NCBI GenBank assembly: GCA_018821535.1
Contig: JAHJLV010000060.1
Span: 62,001 to 126,000 of the forward strand
Reading direction: 5' to 3'
Source of the DNA: Pseudomonadota bacterium
Lineage (GTDB): Bacteria > Desulfobacterota > Desulfobacteria > Desulfobacterales > Desulfobacteraceae
Length of the DNA stretch: 64,000 nt
Each line of letters begins with the position of its first letter. Position 1 is the first letter of the stretch. Below the pieces are notes generated by a model. The model searched no databases and was not told where the DNA came from. It saw only the letters and a list, made by a program, of their open reading frames with translations. This document shows positions 27,701-35,222 of this stretch, in pieces. The position numbers and the translations under genes were made by a program.

Positions 27701-30324
27701 GCGATTGCATAAAAGCCCTCGTCACAGGAGGATGCCTGGGCATCTGACGCGGGCCGGAGCGTCTGCAGTGCCGATTGTGTGACCTGGTTGCTGGTGGCGT
27801 GCAAATTTTGTGCATTGCCTTGTGCGCTGACATTGTTCTGTTGAGAGACAGTATATTGGCGCTTCGGGTTTTGATCATTTTTTGCAGAAGAATTGCCCCG
27901 GGCCTGGTTTTTTCTTTTTGAGATAAGATCCGGATCAATTGTGGTCTGGGTACTTTGCGCCTGACCTGAAAAACCGGTAATGGACAGGTCAATCAGGTGC
28001 AATGGCCCTGTTGAAGCGGGATCTGCCTTGATATCCACAATCTTTGGCTGGCAGTAGATCAGAAACGCCCGGTCGCCCATATTTTCAAGGCCGCTGGCAA
28101 CAGAATAGCCAGCAGAAGAAAAAGATACATTTGCCTTTGATTTTGAAATATCTTTTATTGTTGTTTTTTCTGCTTTGAATGCTTTTGAAACGACAGGACC
28201 GGAGCCTATGGCATCCGAGGCCGTTATACTGGATGCTGCCAGAAGTGTCTGGTTATCAAAGAATCCGGTTTGATTCTGATGCTGGGCCTGGTAAACAGAT
28301 TCTCCTTTTTGGGCTTTGTTGGCATTCACAATGGCCTGGATATGTCCGGCATCATCTTCGGGCAGAACAAACACCCGAACCGGAAATTTCTGGGCATATC
28401 TGTAGGTGTGGGTCATGGAAATTTTTATCTGGCCCTGCGGCGGCTGGGTGTCATCGCCGGGTTCATAAGATGTTCCTCCGGGAGTTGAAGTCTGGGTCCC
28501 GTCACCTTCAAAGGCCAGCATTTCCTGTGTGGGCAAGGCCAAGACATAGTCCCATTCCCCATCTCCCCAGTCTATGAAGACATTGGAAAATGACCAGCGT
28601 TTTACCTTGAAGCTGTCAGATACCTCACCGTGGCTTACAAAACTCCATTCGGTGTTGTACCCGATGGCCCAGGGGCAGCCGTCAAGGGTAAACTGGCCGG
28701 TAACTTCAAGGGTATCTCCTACATAAAAATTATGGTCTTCAACTGTCTGACCCGGCTGATCATGGACTTTCTTTGCGGTCAAAGGGGTGTTTGCGCTGCT
28801 GCACAGCAGGCCGGTGGGACTGAATTCTGGAAGTTGCAGGGGCCATCGGTCTGAAACAGCCACTTCCACATCGGTGCTGGTCATATTGTTTGTGCCGGTT
28901 TGAATCTGGTAGGTTCCCGAGGTGAACCGTTTAAAACCAGCCACCTGCCAGTAGCAGTCAATGGGCTGGGAAATGTTTTGTATCAAGGAATTTGCTGATG
29001 CGGTGGTTGAAACCTGGCCGGCTGTGGCCGGGTCGATATTGTTTTTGATGAAGGCTTTTTGGGAAACGCCTGCAGCATTTTGAGCGGTTGATTTTTGAGA
29101 ACTCTGGGAAGTATTGTCTGATTCCGGGCGAAAATAATTAAACAGTTCAGTCATAAAACTGACATCAGGACTGTAAAAAGAATCTGGTGGCGCACCCCCT
29201 TCTATTTTCCGGGTCATCAGAACAGTATTGTCCTTATCCAGAATTCTGAGTTCAAACCACTGACTGGTTCCATGCTGCTTTTCATCCCAGGTGAAGATAA
29301 CCGCATCGTTGGCTGTTGGGATGCCATGGTCAGACTCCCAGTTTTCCATCATCATGAATTTTCCGAACTCAGGGGTTTTAAGTTCAATAATGCCTTTGGT
29401 AAATTGAATATCGGCAAGCAGGGGTTTTTTGATATTTGCGGGCAGTCGGGTTTTGGAGGGTATTTGAGGTGTCTGGACACCCAATTTTTGAAGATCTGGT
29501 GTTTTTTTTGTCAACGGGTCGGGTATTTTTTGGGCTGGAAGTTTTGTTTTCGGGACATCTGGGGGTGCCGGGGGCGAGGGTCTTGAGGGTAAAGGGATTG
29601 CCGCAATTACGGTTGCCACAGCTGATGTTTCATGACTGCCTTTTTGATCGATAATTTTGACTTGCCGGGGCCCTAAAGCGGCCTGTCCGGAAACCTGAAG
29701 CTCCATGCGGATTAAGTTGGAGGACGGATTATCCGGGCCCAGGTTAACACGAATGTCCGGTCCAAAATCTATCTGCTTGACTGAACTTAAATTTGCTCCG
29801 TTCAGACTTACCGTATAGGATCTGCCCTGGGTAAACATGTTCGGGCTGACACTTCGGACAACCGGTTGTCTGTAGGTTTCCATGATATTAACAGTTGCGT
29901 TGGAAGGACGGATTTGATCGTTATATACGATGTTTATGACCCGGGTGCCGGGTATGGTATCCGGTGCGACGGTTACCTGTAAACTGGCCATGGTGCCGAT
30001 ATCATTGCTCAGGTTCCAGTTCTCAGTTGTGATTCCAGCACCGAATTTCAACAGCATGTTTCCCTTTAAATTCTGACCGGAAATTATCAGTGTTGTTTTT
30101 TGTCCCTGGGTGAGAATCGCTGGCGCAACCGTGAGTATGGTGGGAAATATCGCATGCGATGGTGCTTTGATTGCGGGTCCGGGTGTTTTCTGCTGAATTC
30201 GGGACGGGATTTGTTTTTTAAAGTCAGTATCTCTGAGTGCAGAACAGGGACTGGCAAAGAAAAAGACTGTCATAAAGAGCGCTATTGCCGACAATGCGCT
30301 TTTTTTTGTCATATCAGTTGTCAT
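24706..30324 (-). CDS. Giant exported multidomain protein with IPT/TIG domains
   Basis: 1872 residues from ATG 30324, which has AAGG nine bases upstream. The longer frame to 30429 would reach past the likely promoter and put 35 extra residues before the signal peptide (KKSALSAIALFMTVFFFASPCSA). After that peptide come two IPT/TIG-like domains (about 45-205), a Pro/Lys-rich linker, and several beta-rich blocks. These include an FTWDEKQHGTSQWFELRI Ig-like strand set, a PKD-like WGDGEWDY segment and a long repetitive beta region with many Gly/Thr/Asn. The C-terminus is compact and aromatic and ends without an anchor. The family is unknown to me. It heads the four-gene envelope operon. Confidence 0.78.
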   Translation of the reverse strand: MTTDMTKKSALSAIALFMTVFFFASPCSALRDTDFKKQIPSRIQQKTPGPAIKAPSHAIFPTILTVAPAILTQGQKTTLIISGQNLKGNMLLKFGAGITTENWNLSNDIGTMASLQVTVAPDTIPGTRVINIVYNDQIRPSNATVNIMETYRQPVVRSVSPNMFTQGRSYTVSLNGANLSSVKQIDFGPDIRVNLGPDNPSSNLIRMELQVSGQAALGPRQVKIIDQKGSHETSAVATVIAAIPLPSRPSPPAPPDVPKTKLPAQKIPDPLTKKTPDLQKLGVQTPQIPSKTRLPANIKKPLLADIQFTKGIIELKTPEFGKFMMMENWESDHGIPTANDAVIFTWDEKQHGTSQWFELRILDKDNTVLMTRKIEGGAPPDSFYSPDVSFMTELFNYFRPESDNTSQSSQKSTAQNAAGVSQKAFIKNNIDPATAGQVSTTASANSLIQNISQPIDCYWQVAGFKRFTSGTYQIQTGTNNMTSTDVEVAVSDRWPLQLPEFSPTGLLCSSANTPLTAKKVHDQPGQTVEDHNFYVGDTLEVTGQFTLDGCPWAIGYNTEWSFVSHGEVSDSFKVKRWSFSNVFIDWGDGEWDYVLALPTQEMLAFEGDGTQTSTPGGTSYEPGDDTQPPQGQIKISMTHTYRYAQKFPVRVFVLPEDDAGHIQAIVNANKAQKGESVYQAQHQNQTGFFDNQTLLAASSITASDAIGSGPVVSKAFKAEKTTIKDISKSKANVSFSSAGYSVASGLENMGDRAFLIYCQPKIVDIKADPASTGPLHLIDLSITGFSGQAQSTQTTIDPDLISKRKNQARGNSSAKNDQNPKRQYTVSQQNNVSAQGNAQNLHATSNQVTQSALQTLRPASDAQASSCDEGFYAIAELEYFGLGRIHLSWKIDGEQIAKTIENIGPSPVRTELGQDYQYTEDVKHGIQTFTSPKLPLEVAGAYKTYDITVSATIEGYEGAMLIPPMNSGHGGQQAPAQAPYITYVHKKSETRTYLVNGPIAGLPCAFKFPVEDDQFFTISNIQGRVTKTNGKYSGMGTLYFTLPDSPGSMSTYFADIHIHNWEVNDEQVVTKGSISETSLNIALNDLPGVTGTLKQLNGSARKPLTAAMDIFIKDPGLHRVGALTPPQWLNIQAPLIPQDGWYAQGLAMPETLIYWSGCRISSNDVRLDLSRLRGNKPIKTIAGSTGKNTSSNASGRKSAGLKQNTRSAESRKTKPKITAAQGTGINTAHLSQSGPGMTVMLPPWAGVHLGDTATLYPFVFGIIESLSVSANGWSIQNSGIDGKAAYNNFSYVLGQGSISFDSIDITAENHALDAVYKNVQVNIPWPEISLKGGDATAHYVQGQSAAKVEFVFDTDNLSVTEHYQNITMTSRVKNLEKMGSGWGIFTDTTFDFTDGRKPFATVELTDLFFNVFEEAHFEGTGDQTHQRFIPVNGSTTLGDAQLTLTGLNVFAPADKLKPERLSFTFNGQINFHDAFNADDITISYTLDKPLGKGITASGPAHSQITINSTYPGDVNPLVHIKVHPEISLPGTIGPVSSDLQDSPPSFSFISSAHADAGVQDSFTGEVDSTMFGDVPLGVKAKFRYGTYNGKPYWLSHVIASGIDVPIFTNGVNLKKVNGGLAHGFKENVFSNAPMTAVPDNPGKTIYSAGITIGSPEPTEIYQLTGQLTVNPEDMIFRMDFSSVRIFGIGLGGGHFEYGNSIFEGNIFGGFSLYQGAISCQIPQNSEKVGLHFGDDYWEIWAGRKEDPLTLNLFNTINTKGFYQFGSIVGFQVGGALSFDTGKICAGIFAAKAYANASMLIHISPKVLEGEFGIGAGINAYVPCSGSLWDGSLSQTVWVSVKAPPLKMKAKLVIDVPDWIPEVPDDVTFRFDI

Positions 30325-30391
30325 ATGGTGCAACCTTGCTATATTGTTTTTCTGTCGCCTTGAGAATGGTGGACTGTAATTCGTATGGTCG

Positions 30392-30420
30392 AAAATACTA
30401 TAATCATATTTTATTGTCAA
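30392..30420 (-). promoter_or_regulatory. Possible sigma-70 promoter of the envelope operon
   Basis: Read on the minus strand, TTGACA (30420-30415) and TATTTT (30397-30392) are 17 bases apart and would start RNA near 30385, about 60 bases before the ATG at 30324. It shares a 384-base AT-rich intergenic region with the divergent PEP-CTERM gene; that region holds no other gene I can see. The -10 match is modest. Confidence 0.4.
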
Positions 30421-30648
30421 AAACAACACTGAGCTTTTAATTATGAACTTTAGATTTAATGGGGGTATTTTAATTGAAAGTTTCTGTTTTCAAGAGAAAT
30501 AGTTCCCCATGATTATGAAAAACATTACACAATATATTACATAGTTTACTTAACCTTATGAATATTCTATTTGGAAAAAAGATTGCTTTTTGATGAGAGA
30601 TCCTTTTATATAAACGTTATTTTTAAAAATTTATATAAAATATACGAC

Positions 30649-30664
30649 TGGTATATTATTTGCA
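30649..30664 (+). promoter_or_regulatory. Sigma-54 promoter of the PEP-CTERM protease gene
   Basis: TGGTATATTATTTGCA has GG at 30650-30651 and GC at 30662-30663 separated by exactly ten bases, and the full TTGCA -12 element. This fits the RpoN consensus TGGYAY-N5-TTGCW. Transcription would begin near 30675, 34 bases before the start codon. Family knowledge: PEP-CTERM genes in several lineages are controlled by sigma-54 and the PrsK/PrsR two-component pair. No prsK/prsR is in this window. Confidence 0.75.
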
Positions 30665-30708
30665 ATTATGCATATCAAATCTGGACTTACCGTTTCAGGA
30701 GATAAGAG

Positions 30709-31473
30709 ATGTTACAAAAATGCTGCAGATTATTGTTGGTCAATATTGCTTGTGCCGTTATCTTTACATCAACGGTTTTTGCAGGCCCGTTTAATATTGA
30801 TATGTCCTTTACACCGTCTTTTTCCAGTTTTCTGTCAGAGACGCAGCAGTCTGTTTTTACACAGGCTGAAAATTACTGGGAAAATGTTATCAGTGGTTAT
30901 CAAGCCGGGATTGAGATTGGAAGCCTTAGTATCATGGTTGATTATAGCCCTGTCGATGGCGAGTATAACAGGCTTGGCTGGGGCGGACCAACAAATATGG
31001 AATATCAGGGGGGGCTTGCTTTGGCAACAGAAGGCATTATGACCTTTGACAGTGCGGATTTTGAAAGGCTTTATATTGAAGGACGTCTGCTTGATGTTGT
31101 TATTCATGAAATGGCGCATGTAATAGGATTTGGCACGCTTTGGAAGCTCAATGACCTGTATGTTAATGGTTCCTATCAGTATACCGGAGCTGCTGCGCTG
31201 GCAGCGTATCAGGCAGCATATGATGCATCGGCAACCTGGGTGCCGGTTGAAAATGATGGGGGCGCTGGTACAGAAGGCGCTCACTGGGAAGAAGATATTT
31301 TTGGCAATGAATTGATGACAGGCTGGCTTGATTTGACCAATCCAGTCGGCTCTGTAACGCTGGGATCTTTTGTTGATATAGGGTATGTGCTGAATTCTGT
31401 TCCAGCACCGAGTGCATTCCTGCTATTGGGTGTCGGACTGTTGGGTCTGACAGGAAGAAGACGGAAAGCTTAA
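30709..31473 (+). CDS. PEP-CTERM-sorted leishmanolysin-like metalloprotease
   Basis: 254 residues with a signal peptide ending at about residue 25 (STVFA/G). The zinc motif is H133-EMAH137-VIGFG, followed by a third His ligand H192 in GAHWEED and a Met-turn ELMTG near 203. That arrangement matches the M8 (leishmanolysin) branch of the metzincins rather than the compact HExxHxxGxxH class. Residues 231-254 form a PEP-CTERM-type signal: VPAPS, a hydrophobic helix (AFLLLGVGLLGLTG), then RRRKA. It would be cut and anchored by an exosortase encoded elsewhere. It is likely surface associated. Upstream is a strong sigma-54 promoter; downstream is a terminator-like hairpin. Confidence 0.87.
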   Translation: MLQKCCRLLLVNIACAVIFTSTVFAGPFNIDMSFTPSFSSFLSETQQSVFTQAENYWENVISGYQAGIEIGSLSIMVDYSPVDGEYNRLGWGGPTNMEYQGGLALATEGIMTFDSADFERLYIEGRLLDVVIHEMAHVIGFGTLWKLNDLYVNGSYQYTGAAALAAYQAAYDASATWVPVENDGGAGTEGAHWEEDIFGNELMTGWLDLTNPVGSVTLGSFVDIGYVLNSVPAPSAFLLLGVGLLGLTGRRRKA

Positions 31474-31492
31474 ACATATTGTGTATTTAAAT

Positions 31493-31533
31493 ACAGCTCT
31501 GATTTTATTTTTCTTGTATCAGGGCTGTTTCTT
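31493..31533 (+). terminator. Probable rho-independent terminator of the PEP-CTERM gene
   Basis: ACAGCTCTGAT pairs with ATCAGGGCTGT (one G-U pair) across a 14-base T-rich loop, followed by TTTCTTT. The hairpin begins 20 bases after the stop codon. The T-tract is interrupted, so strength is uncertain. Confidence 0.6.
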
Positions 31534-31582
31534 TCGGGACATTCTGTATAGACGCAAGCTTCTGCGGCTTTGTATAAAAAAC

Positions 31583-31611
31583 TTGAAAAAATATTAAAAA
31601 TCTAATAAGAT
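31583..31611 (+). promoter_or_regulatory. Predicted sigma-70 promoter for the SLOG-like/ABC-F genes
   Basis: TTGAAA (31583-31588) and TAAGAT (31606-31611) are separated by 17 bases. A start near 31618 would give a leader of about 180 bases before the SLOG-like gene. Apart from this promoter and the preceding terminator, I see nothing definite in the 323-base gap 31474-31796. Confidence 0.5.
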
Positions 31612-31796
31612 ACACTCCTCGTGCGCAATATAGAGCCTATACCTGACTAAAATTAAATAAGCCTATCAGACAAACGTTAAAAAGAGACTGCCTTGAAGCA
31701 TTGGGGTGTTTAAGGCCTGATGGACAGACAGATGCAGAGGTGCGACAATCATAATTTATCAGATATTCTGGTATGAGCAATAAGGAGAAAAAAGTG

Positions 31797-32342
31797 ATGA
31801 AAAATAAAGAATACAGCTTGTACAGTGGTGGTCTTAAGGGCGCTGAGGAAGCGTTTGGCAGGTGTGCTGAAAAATATGGAATCAATGAAATCAATTATTC
31901 ATTTGAAGGCCATAAATGTGCCAGAGAAAAAAATATTACCCTGCTGTCAGAAGATGAGTTGAAAAAAGGCAATATCAGCATGGAGATTGTTTCTGTCCGT
32001 ATGGGCCGGAGATATGCCCAGGCTGATAAGATCAGAAAAGTTTTCCAGCTTATTTTTCATATGGTGAACAAAGGATATCAGGTGTTTGCCATTGGCTGGA
32101 TACAGGAGGATAAAACAGTTAGGGGTGGAACTGGCTGGGGTGTTGAGCTTGCCAAGTTTTTTAATCGGCCGGTAAATGTTTTTGATCAGGGAACCAATAA
32201 ATGGTATGGATGGGATGGCAAGGAATGGGTGGAAGAAACACCTTCGATTCTGCATAAAACATTCTGCGGTACAGGCACCCGGAACCTTTCTGATGAGGGC
32301 AAAGCTGCAATTGAGGATCTTTTCAAGAGTTCTTTTTCCTAA
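31797..32342 (+). CDS. SLOG/YpsA-like Rossmann protein of unknown function
   Basis: 181 residues from ATG 31797, nine bases after AAGGAG. An in-frame ATG at 31773 precedes that site and is unlikely; GTG 31794 is possible. The N-terminus LYSGGLKGAEEAFGRCAEKYG and the central VFAIGWIQ ... TVRGGTGWGVELAKFFNRPVNVFDQ resemble the nucleotide-binding Gly-rich loops of SLOG-superfamily proteins. The segment FCGTGTRNLSDEGKAAIEDLF closes the domain. SLOG proteins bind nucleotides or nucleotide-derived ligands. It lies 27 bases before the ABC-F gene and is probably co-transcribed. The assignment rests on motif resemblance. Confidence 0.65.
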   Translation: MKNKEYSLYSGGLKGAEEAFGRCAEKYGINEINYSFEGHKCAREKNITLLSEDELKKGNISMEIVSVRMGRRYAQADKIRKVFQLIFHMVNKGYQVFAIGWIQEDKTVRGGTGWGVELAKFFNRPVNVFDQGTNKWYGWDGKEWVEETPSILHKTFCGTGTRNLSDEGKAAIEDLFKSSFS

Positions 32343-32369
32343 AAATCCGGTGTAAGGAATATTATAAAA

Positions 32370-33971
32370 ATGATTAATGCTACAGATATCACCCTTGCCT
32401 ATGGAAAAAGAATTCTGTTTAAGGATGTGAATATAAAATTTACAAATGAGAACTGTTACGGCCTTATCGGTGCGAATGGTTCAGGCAAATCAACGTTTTT
32501 GAAAATACTTGCAGGGGAAATTGAGGCCGATTCCGGCACGGTCAGTGTTGGGCCCAATGAAAGAATTGCCGTTTTAAGACAGGATCATTTTGCTTTTGAT
32601 GAAAAAACAGTTCTGAATACAGTGATCATGGGGCATAAAAAGCTTTACAGCACCATGAAACTGCGGGATGAACTTTATGCAAAGCCTGATTTTTCTGAAG
32701 AAGACGGCATCCGATCCGGTGAACTTGAGATTGAATTTGCAGAAATGAATGGCTATGAGGCAGATTCGGAAGCTGCAGTGCTTTTGAATAACCTTGGGAT
32801 TCCTGAAGACTTGCACACAAAGAAAATGAAAGATCTTGAAGGTGGAGAAAAAGTTCGGGTACTTCTTGCCCAGGCCTTATTCGGTAATCCGGATGTGCTG
32901 CTTCTGGATGAGCCCACCAATAACCTGGATATTAAATCCATAGAATGGCTGGAGCAGTTTTTATTTCGGTTTAAAAATACAGTGATTGTGGTATCCCATG
33001 ATCGTCATTTTATGAATCAGGTCTGCACACATATTGCGGATATTGATTTTAATAAGATCACGGTTTATATGGGAAATTATGATTTCTGGTATCAGGCCAG
33101 CCAGTTGAATCTCAGACAAAAACTGTCTGAAAACAAAAAACTTACGGATCGGGCTCAGGAGCTGAAAACCTTTATCCAGAGGTTCAGCTCCAATGCGTCT
33201 AAATCAAAGCAGGCCACCTCCAGAAAAAAGCTTTTGGAAAAACTGACCATTGAAGACCTGCCGGTGTCATCAAGAAAATATCCATTTATTCATTTCAAGC
33301 CGGAACGGTCCTGCGGCAATATTATTCTGGAAGTGGAAGGCCTTTCCAAATCCATAGATGGCCAGATAATCCTGAATGATGTGAGCTTCACGGTGAACAG
33401 CGGGGACAAGATTGTCTTTTTAAGTAAAAACAGTATGGTGCAGACGATTCTTTTTCAGATTCTGACCGGAAGCATGGAACCGGACAGCGGGACATATCGA
33501 TGGGGTGTTACGATTACCCATTCTTATTTTCCAAAGGAGCATTCTAACTATTTCAATGGTAATAAATCGCTTATTGACTGGCTTTTGCAGTTTGCACCCC
33601 CCAAATCAGATGAGAATTTTGCCAGAACTTTTCTGGGCCGGATGCTTTTTTCCGGAGAAGAAGCCACAAAAAAGGTTGGTATGCTGTCTGGCGGGGAAAA
33701 AGTTCGCTGTATGTTTTCAAAAATGATGCTTGCAAATGCTAATGTTTTATTGCTGGATGAACCCACCAACCATCTGGATCTGGAATCCATCACTGCATTG
33801 AACAGCAGTCTGGAAAAATTTTCCGAGGTTATTTTATTTACCTCCCATGACTATGAGTTTGTAAATACGCTGGCAAACAGGGTTATTGAGCTTTCGCCGG
33901 ATGGAATCATAGACCGGCTTTCAACATATGAAGAGTATCTTGAATTTATAAAAGCAGCTTCAATCAACTGA
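32370..33971 (+). CDS. ABC-F family translational ATPase, YbiT-like
   Basis: 533 residues with two ABC ATPase domains joined by the basic linker typical of ribosome-acting ABC-F proteins (ERSCG-side linker; SSNASKSKQATSRKKLLEKL). The first domain is complete (GANGSGKST, LEGGEKVRVLL, LLLDEPTNNLD). The second keeps LSGGEKVR and LLLDEPTNHLD, but its Walker A is replaced by LSKNSMVQTIL and lacks the Gly-Lys-Ser. Overall order and length match E. coli YbiT. Similar loss of the second P-loop occurs, as I recall, in a subgroup of YbiT homologues. There is no membrane domain; it acts on the ribosome. The end overlaps the convergent decarboxylase gene by 12 bases. Confidence 0.9.
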   Translation: MINATDITLAYGKRILFKDVNIKFTNENCYGLIGANGSGKSTFLKILAGEIEADSGTVSVGPNERIAVLRQDHFAFDEKTVLNTVIMGHKKLYSTMKLRDELYAKPDFSEEDGIRSGELEIEFAEMNGYEADSEAAVLLNNLGIPEDLHTKKMKDLEGGEKVRVLLAQALFGNPDVLLLDEPTNNLDIKSIEWLEQFLFRFKNTVIVVSHDRHFMNQVCTHIADIDFNKITVYMGNYDFWYQASQLNLRQKLSENKKLTDRAQELKTFIQRFSSNASKSKQATSRKKLLEKLTIEDLPVSSRKYPFIHFKPERSCGNIILEVEGLSKSIDGQIILNDVSFTVNSGDKIVFLSKNSMVQTILFQILTGSMEPDSGTYRWGVTITHSYFPKEHSNYFNGNKSLIDWLLQFAPPKSDENFARTFLGRMLFSGEEATKKVGMLSGGEKVRCMFSKMMLANANVLLLDEPTNHLDLESITALNSSLEKFSEVILFTSHDYEFVNTLANRVIELSPDGIIDRLSTYEEYLEFIKAASIN

Positions 33972-35222
33972 TTCTTCTATACAGGCGGAACCCGACCGGT
34001 CAAGAATCACAACCTTTGGCAGCGGCTTGATGAACTGCTGCCGGAGGCTGTACGTATACGCGCCCTGTGTCGGGATCAGGAGAATATCATTTTCACAGAT
34101 GTCCTCACCAAAATACGCATAGCCCCAGACATCATGGGGCGTGCATAAGGATCCGAGGATGTGACATGGCTGTTGTGTCATGGCACTGCGGGTGAGATTC
34201 AGCACAGGGAAATAATCTGTTTCAAATCTTTCCCAGCCAATGGTGTTTGTTCCGGCATCAGTGATAACAAGATCGTTGGCTTTTCGGTCAATAATTTTTA
34301 ATAAAATATGCATGGCATCGTTACAGATCCATCTGCCCGGTTCAAAGCATATTTTGCATGGTATCAAAGGAAAGATGTTGTCTTTGATCGCCCCTGTTAT
34401 ATGCTGCGCAAAAAATTCAATGGGGGCTGCAGGGGCTTTTAAATAGGACAAGGCTGTGTCAGACAGTGTCCATTCTCCCTGGGGCGGCCAGTATCCGCCG
34501 CCGATATCGAGAAATTGTATGGATTTAAGAAAATCCTTGGGCATTTGTCCCAGCTGATTTCCCAAAGTGCCAATAAATTCGACCTGTCTGTCAGGAAAAA
34601 GGTTCCAGGAGGAATGAAACTGCAGCCCTGAAAAATTCAGATAGGGTGATTTTTTGACTGCTTCATAAAAAGGGTTCAATTCTTCAAGCGAAATGCCGAA
34701 TTTTCGCCATAACCCTTCCGGGTTACAGTTTATGCGAACGCCTATATTCAGGACTTTTTTTTTAATTTCAAGTATGGATTTAAGCCGTTTGAGTTCGCCC
34801 GGACTGTCAATCAGAACCGTTACACGATCATTATGTTCAATTGCTTTTTCAAGTTCAGGATCGGTTTTTCCCGGACCGCTGAAAATAATATTTTCTGCAT
34901 TCAGTTTCAAGGCAGTCGCTAATTCTAATCCGCTGGATACATCTATCCCGAAGCCCTGCTCTATCATGATTTTTGAAACATGGGGCAGATTATTGCTTTT
35001 CATGGCAAAATAAAAAGCGGTTTCCGGAAGGTCTTTTTCAAATGCCTGTCGAAAGGCCTTTGCCCGGTCCCTTAAAACATCGGATTCCAGTATATATAAA
35101 GGAGAGCCGAACTGTTGCGCAGCATCCAGAAAAATGTGTTTTCGATCAAAAAAATCACGGATAAAATCTTGAAAAAATGGCGCGGATATTTTTTGCACCG
35201 TCTGGTTTTCCAGGGGGGTCAT
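33960..35222 (-). CDS. Fold-type III PLP-dependent decarboxylase (LysA/ornithine decarboxylase superfamily)
   Basis: 420 residues from ATG 35222, which overlaps the stop of the ATP-grasp gene as ATGA. Starting at 35264 would only add residues inside that gene. The Schiff-base lysine is in FYFAMKSNN (compare AxKAN), followed by GFGIDVSSGLELATAL, the HSSW block, LDIGGGYWPP for the PLP phosphate, and the C-terminal FGEDICENDILLIPTQGAYTYSL segment. It decarboxylates an amino acid, or acts on an amino-acid-derived conjugate. Context: last gene of a four-gene unit with an ATP-grasp ligase and a FemAB/GNAT-like transferase, so it is not the housekeeping diaminopimelate decarboxylase in a lysine cluster. 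Confidence 0.88.
   Translation of the reverse strand: MTPLENQTVQKISAPFFQDFIRDFFDRKHIFLDAAQQFGSPLYILESDVLRDRAKAFRQAFEKDLPETAFYFAMKSNNLPHVSKIMIEQGFGIDVSSGLELATALKLNAENIIFSGPGKTDPELEKAIEHNDRVTVLIDSPGELKRLKSILEIKKKVLNIGVRINCNPEGLWRKFGISLEELNPFYEAVKKSPYLNFSGLQFHSSWNLFPDRQVEFIGTLGNQLGQMPKDFLKSIQFLDIGGGYWPPQGEWTLSDTALSYLKAPAAPIEFFAQHITGAIKDNIFPLIPCKICFEPGRWICNDAMHILLKIIDRKANDLVITDAGTNTIGWERFETDYFPVLNLTRSAMTQQPCHILGSLCTPHDVWGYAYFGEDICENDILLIPTQGAYTYSLRQQFIKPLPKVVILDRSGSACIEESVD

Noticed and set aside
26645..28000. Gln/Asn/Ser-rich repeats inside the giant protein as a DNA repeat array
   Set aside because: Low-complexity linkers in the protein; no regular DNA unit or spacer, so neither a CRISPR nor a tandem repeat.
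30325..30429. 35-codon upstream extension of the giant IPT/TIG protein
   Set aside because: It would overlap the likely promoter, precedes the signal peptide and has no ribosome-binding site.
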